NCBI GenBank assembly: GCA_004151065.3 | Contig: NWUY0300029307.1 | Coordinates: 9,014-19,180 of the forward strand | Length of the DNA: 10,167 nucleotides | Reading direction: 5' to 3' | Origin: Larix sibirica | Taxonomy: Eukaryota; Streptophyta; Pinopsida; Pinales; Pinaceae | Part shown: piece after piece, positions 1 through 8,000 of the stretch | Layout of the letters: each line of letters starts with the position of its first letter | Numbering within the stretch: position 1 is the first letter of the stretch | Notes under the pieces: model-generated | Told to the model about the DNA's origin: nothing | Databases searched by the model: none | What the model saw: the letters and a program-made list of their open reading frames with translations, nothing else | Position numbers and translations under genes: made by a program

Positions 1-359
1 TTCTCTAAAACTCTTATGTTTACTTCAAGGTGAAATTCCTAAGAAAGATATGGATTTGAAGGGATTGAAGTTGAAAAACATAAAAATTTGCAGTTTTTTG
101 GTCAAAAACCAAGCAAAAAGTGTATCCCAACTTCATGTTTTCAACAACTGCAAGTGTCTCCTTACAAAAAAGCCAACATCCTCCTTTAAAAAATAAAAAT
201 AAAGAACCCCTTTGTTTCACAATAATATTCTACATGTTTATGATCCTCTTACAAAAATTAGATTATACCTTTGATCCCTCTATACCCATAGCCCTTTAAT
301 TTCCCTTATTTTCCCTATTGCATGACCAGAAGTGAAAATATTTATAAAAAAGAAAGCCT

Positions 360-387
360 TTTCTATGCAAATCCAAAAGCATAGAAA
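360..387. repeat. 9-bp perfect inverted repeat (hairpin)
   Basis: TTTCTATGC at 360-368 is the exact reverse complement of GCATAGAAA at 379-387, with a 10-base A-rich loop between them. The match does not extend further on either side. It lies just upstream of the TATA-like site at 416. A 9-bp stem can occur by chance in a window this size, so no function is claimed. Confidence 0.6.
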
Positions 388-415
388 CCCTTCTCTTTTG
401 TCACCCCGCCCGCCA

Positions 416-424
416 TATATAAAA
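416..424 (+). promoter_or_regulatory. Candidate TATA box
   Basis: TATATAAAA follows a short C-rich stretch (CACCCCGCCCGCC) and sits about 70 bp before the compositionally distinct island that starts near 490. This is a good match to a plant TATA box, and transcription would begin around 445-455. AT-rich DNA makes chance matches common, and no clear gene follows, so the call rests only on the motif and on its position next to the island. Confidence 0.25.
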
Positions 425-489
425 AAGACACAAAGGGCATGTCCTGTTTCAAACATTATTAAGAAAGACATAAAATAAAAGTTGTAAAC

Positions 490-1462
490 CAACCAAAATT
501 GGAAACGCTAATCACAATGCACAGGCATTAGCATCATCGGAGGACGTGTACGTAGGCACAAGGAGGAATCTGTGTGGAAGAAATAGACTAAAAAAAAAAG
601 TGAAGGCAGACTTGGCAGAGACGAGTACCTGGACAGGAGCGGCAATAGGGCAGATGATTGGCAAACTGAAGCAATAAAAATGTCCATTTGCTGGCAGGAG
701 GCGTTACGTAAGAATTAAACGCAGCACGCAGCCACTCATCACTAGAGGCGAATCACACCGTTAACCAAACCCTGGCGCTAAGAACCTGGTCAAGATGCTC
801 TCAGCATTAACAATGATGGACATGTAGGAGAATATGGTTCCTATCTTGGGGGCACTGCCACTTCCTCAGGAGCCACTCCGCATGGCTCGCAAGGTGTTGT
901 TGCAGAAGTCTCTGTTGCTGAACCATGGGTACCCCTTATGGGACGGTATATCACGCTACATATTCCTTTCCGGGGGTCCCTCCCCCTAAAGACTCCTTTC
1001 CTATTCCAACTACCATCGATTCTCTGCATCACAAAAGGATTCAGAAAATTGAAGGGGACGCTTCACCTCTTCGCAAACGCCCAAACTCCTGCCCTGAAGC
1101 TGAGATGAGGATTTCTTTGGAAGTTGTCCCATCATCGAAGATAAGCCAAGCCTCGAGAATGAAGAAGCAAACACTTAGGCTTGCTCTGGCAGCCGCCAAA
1201 TCCTATTGTGATGGTTAGCGTTTCTGGTTTTGATGGTTTAATAGTCTACTATTATGTACTGGTTTGTTCTCTGGGATGTTTTGTAAAGACTCTTGTCGAA
1301 CCTGGTCCCCTTGGACAAGTATTTTTTTCTCTATGGTTAATATTCCTAGCATTTTTTAGCGTCTGGGGTGGTGGTTTCATCACCCCAGAACGCCTAAGCT
1401 AGCGAGTCGACATGTAATTTTGGTTCCCCTTCTTTAAATATACAGTTGTAGTTAAAAAAAAA
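490..1462 (+). other. GC-balanced island ending in an A run, possible decayed retroposed or LINE-like 3' end
   Basis: Composition is clearly more balanced than on either side. The last 250 bases are T- and G-rich, then comes a short AT stretch and nine A residues (1454-1462), the layout of a LINE or processed-transcript 3' end. A second run of ten A residues sits at 590-599. ACGT-core motifs occur at 544-554 and 704-711 (palindrome TTACGTAA). The island contains overlapping short open frames (next entry). No reverse transcriptase, endonuclease or zinc-knuckle motif is readable, and I could not find a convincing target-site duplication; a 7-base AGAAATA match (near 580 and after the A run) is too short to count. 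It could equally be a host gene fragment with its 3' UTR. The retroposon reading is an inference. Confidence 0.35.
782..1218 (+). pseudogene. Unassigned short open frames, possible broken coding segment
   Basis: Two overlapping + strand frames are open here. One runs from just after the stop at 779 to about 1107; its first part is Gly/Ala/Ser/Thr-rich and contains VAEPWVPLMG. The other runs from an ATG at 925 to a stop at 1216-1218. It is Pro/Ser-rich at first (PGVPPPKDSFPIP) and basic near its end (SRMKKQTLRLALAAAKSYC). A single reading that uses the first frame up to about 920 and then the second would give a low-complexity N-terminal part followed by a basic tail, so one frameshift may have broken an older frame. 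I do not recognise a family. No signal peptide or clear membrane segment is seen. It could be non-coding, since the open lengths are short and neither frame has a strong start context. Confidence 0.25.
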
Positions 1463-1584
1463 GAGAAATATTGACCAATAAAATAAATACTTCAACCACA
1501 TTTATGTAAATTTGATCCATGTAATGCAAGTAATCATTAAAGGTTGAAAAATAGTATATTGAAATATATACACATTGTTATATA

Positions 1585-1690
1585 GTATGAGTGGGCCTAA
1601 TGATTAAGAACATGTGCTATCTCTCTAGAGGTCATAGGTTCAATTCCAGATGGAGGTAGGGTATGAACTTGTTTAAGAAAGAAGGTGTTT
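1585..1690 (+). mobile_element. Probable tRNA-derived SINE head (Pol III box A and box B)
   Basis: A box A-like sequence, TGGGCCTAATGATTAAG, starts at 1592. A box B-like sequence, GGTTCAATTCC, lies at 1637-1647 and differs from the GGTTCGANTCC consensus at one base. The start-to-start distance of 45 bases is what tRNA genes and tRNA-derived SINEs show. The T-stem pairs poorly (only the two GG/CC pairs hold), and no acceptor stem is seen, so this is not a working tRNA. SINE is the better reading. A transcript would start near 1585. The 3' end is uncertain; the unrelated-looking part begins around 1670-1700. No clear target-site duplication is visible, so the copy is probably old. Confidence 0.55.
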
Positions 1691-1699
1691 ACATATATT

Positions 1700-2899
1700 T
1701 ATATGGGGATGACAAGGTGCTACCAATCTCATTCTCATTTACAAGATCAAGAGTGGGGAAAATGGTATTTCTCGTGAAAACCTCAATGCCCAAAATTTTC
1801 CATAGATATGAACACCACTTAATATTGGGAAAAAATTGTAAAACATGATGAATATATGTGTAGGGGTTTGAATAAATGTCATATTTTTTATGGTGTAGGG
1901 ATCAATACAAGAGAAAGACATTCCTCAATCCAAACAAGAACAAAATAAATCTCAAAAAGATTGTAGAACATTTTCCACTTAGTAGAACTTCAATAGGTAC
2001 ATGAACAATTTTAGGAAGTCTTTATGGTCTAAAAATGATTATATTAATATTCATGTGGTTCCATAAATAATCCATAAATATATCTTAAAATATTGCAGAA
2101 TTCGAACCTCAAAGAGATATATTCATGTTCTTTTATGGGATGCATTGAAGATAATTACTCTAAGTTTATCTCATTAAGAGTGGTCATAATGGTCAAAGGG
2201 ATTATTAATGAAGTTTTCATATCCAATTTTGGCATTGGTAAGCTATTTATCAAAGGTGATAGTTATTGAAAAATACAAATATTGTAGTATCCTAATAGTG
2301 GGATCAATAGCCATAGGCATACCATTCTATATCCATGGAAAGCTAAGGTAAAGAAGTTGTAAAAGGAACCCCTAAAAGTTATGATTTATAAGATTAATTT
2401 CATTACCATTTAAGGGACACAGTTATAGCTTTCAGATGCTTATGCATTATAATGGGTAAGGCGTGTGCATTTTTTTTAAGGAGAGATTAGGGTTTAAGAG
2501 TTACAAGGAATAATGGTTTTCTGAAATATGGGTTATAGTTATTAGGGGATTTTATTAAGGACTAGAAATAAAAAATGAGAATAATGATGAAAATAAAAGT
2601 AATTAAGTTATGAAATTAGGTAAAATTATGTCTTGTACTATTAAGGGTGAGTTAAGTGAAAAGGAAATGGAATTTATTTTTGATTTATTATGTTCCACAA
2701 TGTTTATAAATTTTTTTGAAAGCTTTTTTAGATTAATCAAGCCATTAATTTCATTATTAGAACCATGAATACTTGATTTGATTTTGATAATATTCATTTT
2801 GCTCTTTAAACTAATAATGTTTCGAAAAAAATAGTTTAAACCTATTAAATTAAAATTTAGAAAATATAAAATTTATTAATGTACATATTTCAATAATTG
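1700..2899. other. AT-rich stretch with no recognised gene
   Basis: Very AT-rich DNA. Open frames are short, and their translations are rich in Asn, Ile, Lys and Phe, as expected by chance at this composition. I checked both strands for transposase, reverse transcriptase and Gag motifs and saw none. An old decayed insertion cannot be excluded. Confidence 0.45.
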
Positions 2900-2979
2900 T
2901 CCATTCCCTAAATCTCTTGTCCAACCTCTTTTAATTAAGTCCAATCCCTAAATCTCTTGTTCAACCTCTTTTAATGGCT
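2900..2979. repeat. Two-copy 40-bp tandem duplication
   Basis: The copy at 2900-2939 begins TCCATTCCCTAAATCTCTTG; the copy at 2940-2979 begins TCCAATCCCTAAATCTCTTG. They differ at two of the first 35 positions and then diverge in the last few bases. This is a short local duplication of the kind left by replication slippage or repair. It contains no gene. Confidence 0.85.
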
Positions 2980-3731
2980 TATCTTTAGTTTAACTTGAGG
3001 AATTTGTCTTTGCAATCTAAATATCTAATCATGAGTTTAGACCCCATGAGATGTTGGGGTCTCAAACTTCACAATCTTAGAGATATTGCAAACTCAAAGT
3101 CTTAAAGAATGATAATGATAATTACAGTGTTGAAAATGAATTTTTCACATTGCAAGAGAGTTTGACATTTCAAAAATTGTTTTCAAAAGAGTAATATGTT
3201 TTCCAACCACTAATTACTCTCTTTTAGATAATGTAGTTCCATTCAAAATGACAATTAAAATTGATACCTAAATATTTAGAAAGTTTGACATTTTATCACC
3301 ATACATAATGATATTTTTAGATTTAATTATCATAACTTTGATTTTATGCATATATTAATGTTGATCACATAATTTTTGCAAAATAGTGGAAGAAATTTGG
3401 GTTTCTCATAAAGGGGAACAACAAATCCACCCATGTTAGTAGTAATGCTTAACTTTATTAATATAGATCTAAAAAATAAATTGCAAAAATGGAATACCAT
3501 TATTTAACACCAATACTACAATTAATGTTCATTAACCACTTGTTATTATTTTACATCTTAGCAATAATTTTTTATAAATTCTCAATAAAAAAAATGAGGT
3601 CCTAATTTATTCTAATCTTTCATAATTTAATTTTGAATTTGAAAATAGTTCAATTTATTTAAAAAAAGATTTATTTGTCTTATTTTCATTAAAATAATAT
3701 TTATACAACATATCATTATTAAAATTTTAAA
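2980..3731. other. AT-rich stretch with no recognised gene
   Basis: AT-rich and non-coding as far as can be seen. Both strands are interrupted by frequent stops, and no conserved motif, tRNA or transposon terminus stands out. Confidence 0.4.
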
Positions 3732-3877
3732 TTTTAAAATATTTTCTTAAGTTCTTTAATAATTTTTATTTTACCATATTAATAATTATTGTATTTTTTC
3801 ATTAAATTAAAAATTAATTTTAATTTTTAAAATATCTTCTTGGTATTCTTTAATGCTTTTCATTCTTACCACATTTT
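3732..3877. repeat. Degenerate tandem duplication, period about 93 bp
   Basis: A block of about 50 bp at 3732-3780 recurs at 3825-3875. Both open with TTTTAAAATAT and TTCTT, share a TTCTTTAAT core, and end in TTACCA followed by AT-rich sequence. About four fifths of positions agree by eye, with two extra bases in the second copy. Extremely AT-rich DNA inflates such similarity, but the shared order of non-AT bases supports a real old duplication. Confidence 0.55.
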
Positions 3878-3974
3878 TAAACTATCTTCTAAATACTATA
3901 TTATATTAAGAAAACCTCAATGTGGCATATATATCTTCCTAAGATAAAAATATGAAGTTTTTAAAACTAGAATC

Positions 3975-4095
3975 ATTATCATTCTCTTATAAATAAATAA
4001 TGTTTATAATAAATAAATTATTATTATTAAATAAATAATGAATAAATTATCATTCTCTTATTAACATTATCATTCTCTTATAAATAAATTATTAT
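3975..4095. repeat. AT-rich simple repeat with a thrice-repeated 15-mer
   Basis: ATTATCATTCTCTTA occurs at 3975, 4046 and 4066, embedded in ATAAATAAAT/TTATTATT-type simple sequence. The last two copies are 20 bp apart and the first is 71 bp before the second. The pattern suggests expansion by slippage and segmental copying within a microsatellite-like tract. Confidence 0.75.
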
Positions 4096-4230
4096 TTTTA
4101 AATATTTAAAATTATTTATAATACAAAATGTATTAGCTTTTTTCCAGAGAAAAAAAGACTACTATTGATATTCTTATTAGAATCAAATAGTACAAATAAT
4201 GTTCCTGATCCATCCAGGTGGAACCTTCTG

Positions 4231-4259
4231 AGATAACTAGAGATGTTATCTTATAAGAT
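4231..4259. repeat. Overlapping inverted repeat and 12-bp palindrome
   Basis: AGATAAC (4231-4237) pairs exactly with GTTATCT (4245-4251) across a 7-base spacer. It overlaps the perfect palindrome ATCTTATAAGAT (4248-4259). The cluster sits at the left edge of the balanced island, where a transposon end or a terminal stem could lie. No matching sequence was found at the right edge of the island, so this is recorded only as structure. Confidence 0.6.
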
Positions 4260-4402
4260 CTGTTCTCCAAAAAAAAAACTGTGCCTATCCCATAAAGGAT
4301 ATATCAAATCTGAGCATACATGTCAGTTTACCCAAGCACATGACAAATTACATCCAACACTACAAACCAAAATGTAGATCCAGCAAAAAACATTAAGTAC
4401 AA

Positions 4403-4455
4403 AGATCAGTCATAGATAGTCAATATCATCACCATCAGATCAGTCATAGAAATAG
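4403..4455. repeat. Short direct repeat
   Basis: AGATCAGTCATAGATAG (4403-4419) and AGATCAGTCATAGAAATAG (4437-4455) start with the same 14 bases, 34 bp apart, near the ambiguous base at 4493. This is a local duplication with no evident role. Confidence 0.7.
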
Positions 4456-5075
4456 ATGGAACCACAGTCCTGGATACAGCCCTCACACCAATNGATCAGG
4501 AGCAAACTCGATAGCTGGAACCACTTTATGCTTGAACTCTGTTTTGGCCTTGCGCGGATGCAATATGTCTGGCTTTTTTTAAAATATCTAAATCTTTACA
4601 TGCTTTTTTGGTTTAGGCATCTAAGAAAGAAATTTGATCCCACTAAGCTTGGTAGATTTCCTTTTAGATGAATATATACTGGTAAAAAAACAAACCACCA
4701 CGACAGGCCTTTGAACATTAAGAAAACGTATATGCAGTGGAGGAATAACATAGAGGTTACGGAAACCAGGAACAAGAGAACGCAGGTGACAGTGTCCAAG
4801 TGTTATGCAAGGAAGCGTCGGGCAGAGGACGCTACCCTAGCTTGACAGTCTTTTCGCACGGCCACGACAAAGGAAAAAAATAACTCCATGCAGGAGAATC
4901 AAACAGACATTAGAACCAGACGCGCAAAAGAAACAATAATGCGAAGACAGGAGGGAAGAGCAAACAGGCTCCACGCCAACGCTGAGACGAGGATAACTAA
5001 CAGAACCATGACTGTGACAGCAATCCCACGCACAGAGGAAATGACATAGCTCGATGAACTTGGTTTCCAAGCTCA

Positions 5076-5138
5076 TCTAATTTGGACATACCATGTAGTG
5101 ACACATAAAAATAATTCTTAAAATCTTATTTGGACATA
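5076..5138. repeat. 15-bp direct repeat at the right edge of the island
   Basis: TCTAATTTGGACATA (5076-5090) and TCTTATTTGGACATA (5124-5138) differ at one base and lie 48 bp apart. Their place at the composition boundary makes them worth noting as possible traces of an insertion or slippage event, but no element between them is recognisable. Confidence 0.55.
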
Positions 5139-5151
5139 TTTGCATCTTTCC

Positions 5152-5195
5152 TCCACCTTTTGTTATTCTTTGATCCACCTTTTGTTATTCTTTGA
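5152..5195. repeat. Exact 22-bp tandem duplication
   Basis: The unit, which begins TCCACCTTTTGTTATTCTTT, occurs twice with no mismatch at 5152-5173 and 5174-5195. A T-rich tract follows (5196-5220). Perfect identity implies a recent duplication or an assembly artefact. Confidence 0.9.
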
Positions 5196-5880
5196 TGTTG
5201 TTTTTTGTTTGTTTTTTACATTTAGCAAACTGCAAAATATGTAGATTGTAAATATTGTTTTTTCATTTTTGTTTACTAACTTATATATTTCAGTTTATCT
5301 TTTAATTGTACATAAAACAGTCTATTTTCAATCTTCTCTTGTCTTATTTTTCAGATTCAAGCAGCTCTTATTCACTGAAAAAAATTAATTAAAGAAATAA
5401 TTTTCAGTATGCCTTTAATGCTCAAAGTTGCAATTTTATTACGTTGAAAAGTGCTTCATTCATGGAGATATAGGAGATATGTTTTTTATTCGCTTTTAAA
5501 AAAAATTCAGAATTTAACAAAATTGCAGATTAATTAAATTTACTTAGGCATCATAAAAGAATAAATTATTGCTGCATTTTTTTACTAACAACTAAAGCTT
5601 ATTATTTTAGAAAATTAATTGCATAATGCACTTTAAATTTTGTAAATATTTCCAACATTATTTTCTTTGCACTTAATTAATTAGTTAATCTTTTCACTTT
5701 CAAAAACTAATGCATGCATGCTTAGATAGGTTGCATTTAGTTTTATTAATGGACTAATAGTTTTGTTTTCAAAGAATTTGTGTATTTAATCGTGCATATA
5801 TTATCATGCTTTAATTCATTAGTGCACTTAATGTCATTGATCAACCTTGTGAATCCTATATATTTGAGTGATCTAAATGT
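5196..5880. other. AT-rich spacer with no recognised gene
   Basis: AT-rich DNA without a convincing coding frame. The alternating motif GCATGCATGC at 5712-5721 contains the RY element CATGCATG known from seed-gene promoters, but no gene is placed to use it. The frame open from 5780 has no recognisable domain. Confidence 0.4.
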
Positions 5881-6189
5881 AACCCAGGCTTCCATCCCTT
5901 TTTCCCCCTTGACCAGCCCTCCAAGGGTGCTTCCAGTATTGTTGCTGAAACTATGTCATTTTGAGCATCAACATACATAGCGACCATACTGGGGAACGAA
6001 TGCTCCAATCTTTCTTTGAATCTTCATGAATTTGATCTTTGAGCTAATCTTTCTCAAGCCATCATTTTCAAATTGTTGTTATTGTCCAATCATGACTGAT
6101 ATATGATGTCCTTGTGTTAATCGTGTCGATGTCCGAGGCATCCGGGTTATAAAAAGGGATCCTAGTGTGTGGACCCTAATCTTCTCTAA
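5881..6189 (+). pseudogene. Decayed leader or N-terminal region of the Gag-like element
   Basis: In the frame of the downstream Gag core, this stretch reads as short protein-like pieces (for example DQPSKGASSIVAETMSF from 5911, then ASTYIATILGNECSNLSLNL) separated by several stops, at 5962 and later. It could be the eroded N-terminal part of Gag or untranslated leader of the same element. A TATA-like TATAAAAAGGG at 6148-6158 lies too close to the Gag frame to be assigned safely. No primer-binding site or LTR border is recognised here. Confidence 0.3.
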
Positions 6190-6609
6190 TTCATAGGTCT
6201 ACCACATGAGGACACTGTCGATCATATCTTAAGATTCGTAGTATATTGTCATGCCAACCACATCGATGGTGTGTCTTTGAAAGTTTGTATGTTTCCAAAT
6301 CCACTTTATGGCAAGGATGTTGATTGGTTTAGATATTTACCTTACCATTCTATCTAGGGTTGGATGCAATTCTTTGATATTTTTAAGATTGAGTTCGATA
6401 ATTCAAAACCCTTTTGGTATGACGTTTGCAACGAGCATCATGATCCCTACTTCTACCAGGAATTATTGGAAGACCAATATTTTAGGAAGCAGTTTGAGGA
6501 TGTGCTCAGTAATTCCTCTCCTAGTGATTATCCTCAACTTCTAAACCCCCTTCACAAGACAGTCATCAATACAATCGATGTCCCTAAATCAATCACCCCG
6601 CATGCATAA
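6190..6609 (+). pseudogene. Decayed Ty3/gypsy-type Gag (retrotransposon Gag core)
   Basis: In one frame the translation follows the signature of the plant retrotransposon Gag core family (Retrotrans_gag type). It opens with FIGLPHEDTVDHILRFV (compare F-x-G-x-x-x-EDP-x-x-H), then CHANHIDGVSLKV, MFPNPLYGKDVDWFRYLP (compare FP-x-SL-x-x-x-A-x-x-W-x-x-x-LP) and YHSI, a stop at 6355-6357, then GWMQFFDIFKIEFD (compare SI-x-x-W-x-x-F-x-x-x-F). Gag would form the particle that packages element RNA. The TAG inside the core and the TAA at 6607 mean this copy is dead. No CCHC zinc knuckle follows. The Ty3/gypsy assignment comes from motif order and spacing. Upstream in-frame stops at 6175 and 6187 hide the real start. 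Confidence 0.75.
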
Positions 6610-7200
6610 GATATTCATGATGTTTTATCTTTTGATGATGATATTTTCCCAACTAATTTCAAGCAAGTCCCTCAAACTCCCATTCCTCACGAAGATGTCA
6701 TTTTGTCTCATCCTAATGCTTCATGTTTCCCTAGTCTGTGAAATGAATCTTTAATTAAGGACAAGGCCTATGATTTGCAATATGGTCTCTTTCTTCAAGG
6801 CAAGGTCCTAACTCAAGACTAGTCCTCTAATATCCAAGACGATACTCTATTTGATGATCATATCTCTCTTCAAAATAGCTCTGATAATGATCATCAATGG
6901 GAAAAAATCTATCCTGCAAGGATATATTCCATCATGGTCCTAACATTTTTTCCTCCTCTTTTCGATCAAGAAATTCTAGATTCATTTGACATTGCGACTG
7001 ATTCTTTTATCCGTGAATTATATGATGAAGATGCTCAATATTTTCCAATTGTGGGAAAAGACAATGTTTTTCATCACCCTACCCTTGAATCGAAATCTTA
7101 TATCTTGGAGGAAATCCCTCATCTCATCCATCGTGATTTTTTTATGCTCTCATCAACATCTTTCCAACTGATTCCAAACATGATATTTAGAGTTCTATTC
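6610..7200 (+). pseudogene. Asp/His-rich region downstream of Gag, repeat copy A
   Basis: The Gag frame continues past the stop at 6607 with protein-like, acidic sequence: DIHDVLSFDDDIFPTNF, then HEDVILSHPNASCFPSL, a TGA at 6739, NESLIKDKAYDLQ, and after a TAG at 6823 a longer open stretch to 7269. That stretch includes EILDSFDIATDSF, YDEDAQYFPI and NVFHHPTLESKSY. I do not recognise the family. Where a Ty3 element should have zinc knuckle, protease and reverse transcriptase, none of their motifs appears. The same motif order returns downstream (copy B), so this is one half of a tandem duplication. The last part of the open stretch, after about 7140, is probably out of the ancestral frame. Unknown accessory domain, or the coding remnant of a non-autonomous element. 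Confidence 0.55.
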
Positions 7201-7567
7201 ATCAATGAGATGTTGTCTTGCCTTGTTTTGATGCTCCATATTTCTCCAATCCGTAGAATGAACTCTTAATTGAAGACGAGGCATGTAATTTGCAATGTGA
7301 TAACTCAGAAAATATTGATCATTTGAAAGGGGAAATCAATCATTTTGGGGAGGTGAGTCATCGTTGTATTTGTCACATTTTTTTCACTCATGAAATTTTA
7401 AACTCGAACCATGTTGTGATTGATATGTTTGATGATCCTCTTATGGTTTCACCTATTCATGACATAGATGCTCAATCCCTTTCGATTTGGGATGAGAACC
7501 TTGTTTTCCATGAGCCTACCCTCGATTTCAAATCTTGTGGGGAAATCCCTCATACAATCCACGATGG
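6619..7567 (+). repeat. Ancient tandem duplication inside the Gag-linked region
   Basis: Ordered motif pairs define two copies: HDVLSF-IFPTNF (from 6616) with HRDF-FPTDSK (from 7129), NESLIKDKAYDLQ (6742-6780) with NELLIEDEACNLQ (7257-7295), EIL (6970) with EIL (7392), and DAQYFPI-HPTLESKS with DAQSLSI-EPTLDFKS (7030 and 7467 at the shared GATGCTCAAT). The offset is 515-516 bp for the first two pairs and 422-437 bp for the later ones, so one copy has lost or the other gained about 80-95 bp in the middle. Protein-level similarity exceeds what the DNA shows at a glance, which suggests duplication while the region was still coding. Confidence 0.7.
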
Positions 7568-8000
7568 TTGCTCAATTGACGTTATTGATGATCTTTGTTC
7601 ACTTGACAAGAAAGGTGAATTCATGAAGCTTTCTGATCCAAATGAGCATATCATTTTTAAAAGTGAAGTATCGCCTCAAGTTAAATTGCATCCCATTGAT
7701 GAAGAGACTTTGAATATTTCTAATTTTGAAGAAGAAAGTAATCACATTATTCTTGACCAATTCAATCATGAAGGAACCAATGTATCTATTATCATCACTG
7801 GTCATGGAGAAGAAATTAAATTTCTTTATCCTCAGTCAATCAACAATGAACCATTTGTCGTCATGGATAACAATAATGATAAAGAGATTGATGAGGCTCT
7901 AATCAACATCAATTCCATTAATGTTGATGGTATTAAATTCCTTATCCCAAATCAATTTGACATGGTCGATGAGGTGAACAGGGGATGGGTTGGTGTTTAG
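7129..8000 (+). pseudogene. Asp/Ile/Asn-rich region, repeat copy B with a 236-codon open frame
   Basis: Copy B first repeats the start of copy A: FPTDSK-like sequence around 7160-7175, then SNP, a TAG at 7254 and NELLIEDEACNLQ, with stops at 7188 and 7206 as well. From 7257 the frame is open to a stop at 7998-8000. It contains EILNSNHVVIDMF, HDIDAQSLSIWDEN, LVFHEPTLDFKSCGEIPH, and then a tail rich in Asp, Glu, Asn and Ile with no counterpart in copy A. Within the tail EEIKFLYPQS and DGIKFLIPNQ look like a small internal repeat. No catalytic motif, signal peptide or membrane segment is seen. The long open stretch suggests coding pressure once existed, but the upstream stops and the absence of a proper start argue that this copy is not translated as a whole. 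Family unknown. Confidence 0.5.

Larger units (their letters stand above)
1..489. other. AT-rich intergenic DNA
   Basis: No coding frame here is convincing. The short open frames on the minus strand have hydrophobic, low-complexity translations that arise easily from AT-rich DNA. The visible structures are a small perfect hairpin (360-387) and a TATA-like site (416-424), listed separately. The sequence becomes markedly more GC-balanced after about position 490, so this stretch is the left flank of that island. I see no RNA gene or transposon end in it. Confidence 0.5.
4196..5080 (-). other. GC-balanced island of unknown origin, minus strand resembling a plant 3' UTR
   Basis: The base composition shifts sharply from very AT-rich to balanced near 4196 and back near 5080. 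Read on the minus strand, about 4680-5080 is pyrimidine-rich like a leader or exon, and about 4260-4480 is T- and G-rich with the texture of a plant 3' UTR. Short open frames on both strands (for example 4456-4671 on + and 4837-5076 on -) have no recognisable domain. Position 4493 is an undetermined base and lies inside one of them. I cannot tell a real gene fragment, a retrocopy or an old transposon remnant apart. Strand assignment is tentative. Confidence 0.3.

Noticed and set aside
1585-1660. Functional tRNA gene
   Set aside because: Box A and B are present, but the T-stem holds only two good pairs and no acceptor stem is visible.
2603-2797. 64-codon minus-strand open frame
   Set aside because: Asn/Ile/Lys/Ser-rich composition expected from AT-rich DNA; no motif seen.
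3600-4195. MITE with terminal inverted repeats
   Set aside because: Many AT-only inverted matches can be drawn, but none has a clear border, target duplication or sequence-specific terminus.
4837-5076. 79-codon minus-strand open frame as a gene
   Set aside because: No recognisable domain and no supporting start or splice signals. The Cys- and Ser-rich translation looks like a chance reading.
5712-5721. RY-type seed promoter element in GCATGCATGC
   Set aside because: No gene is positioned to use it, and alternating purine-pyrimidine runs occur by chance.
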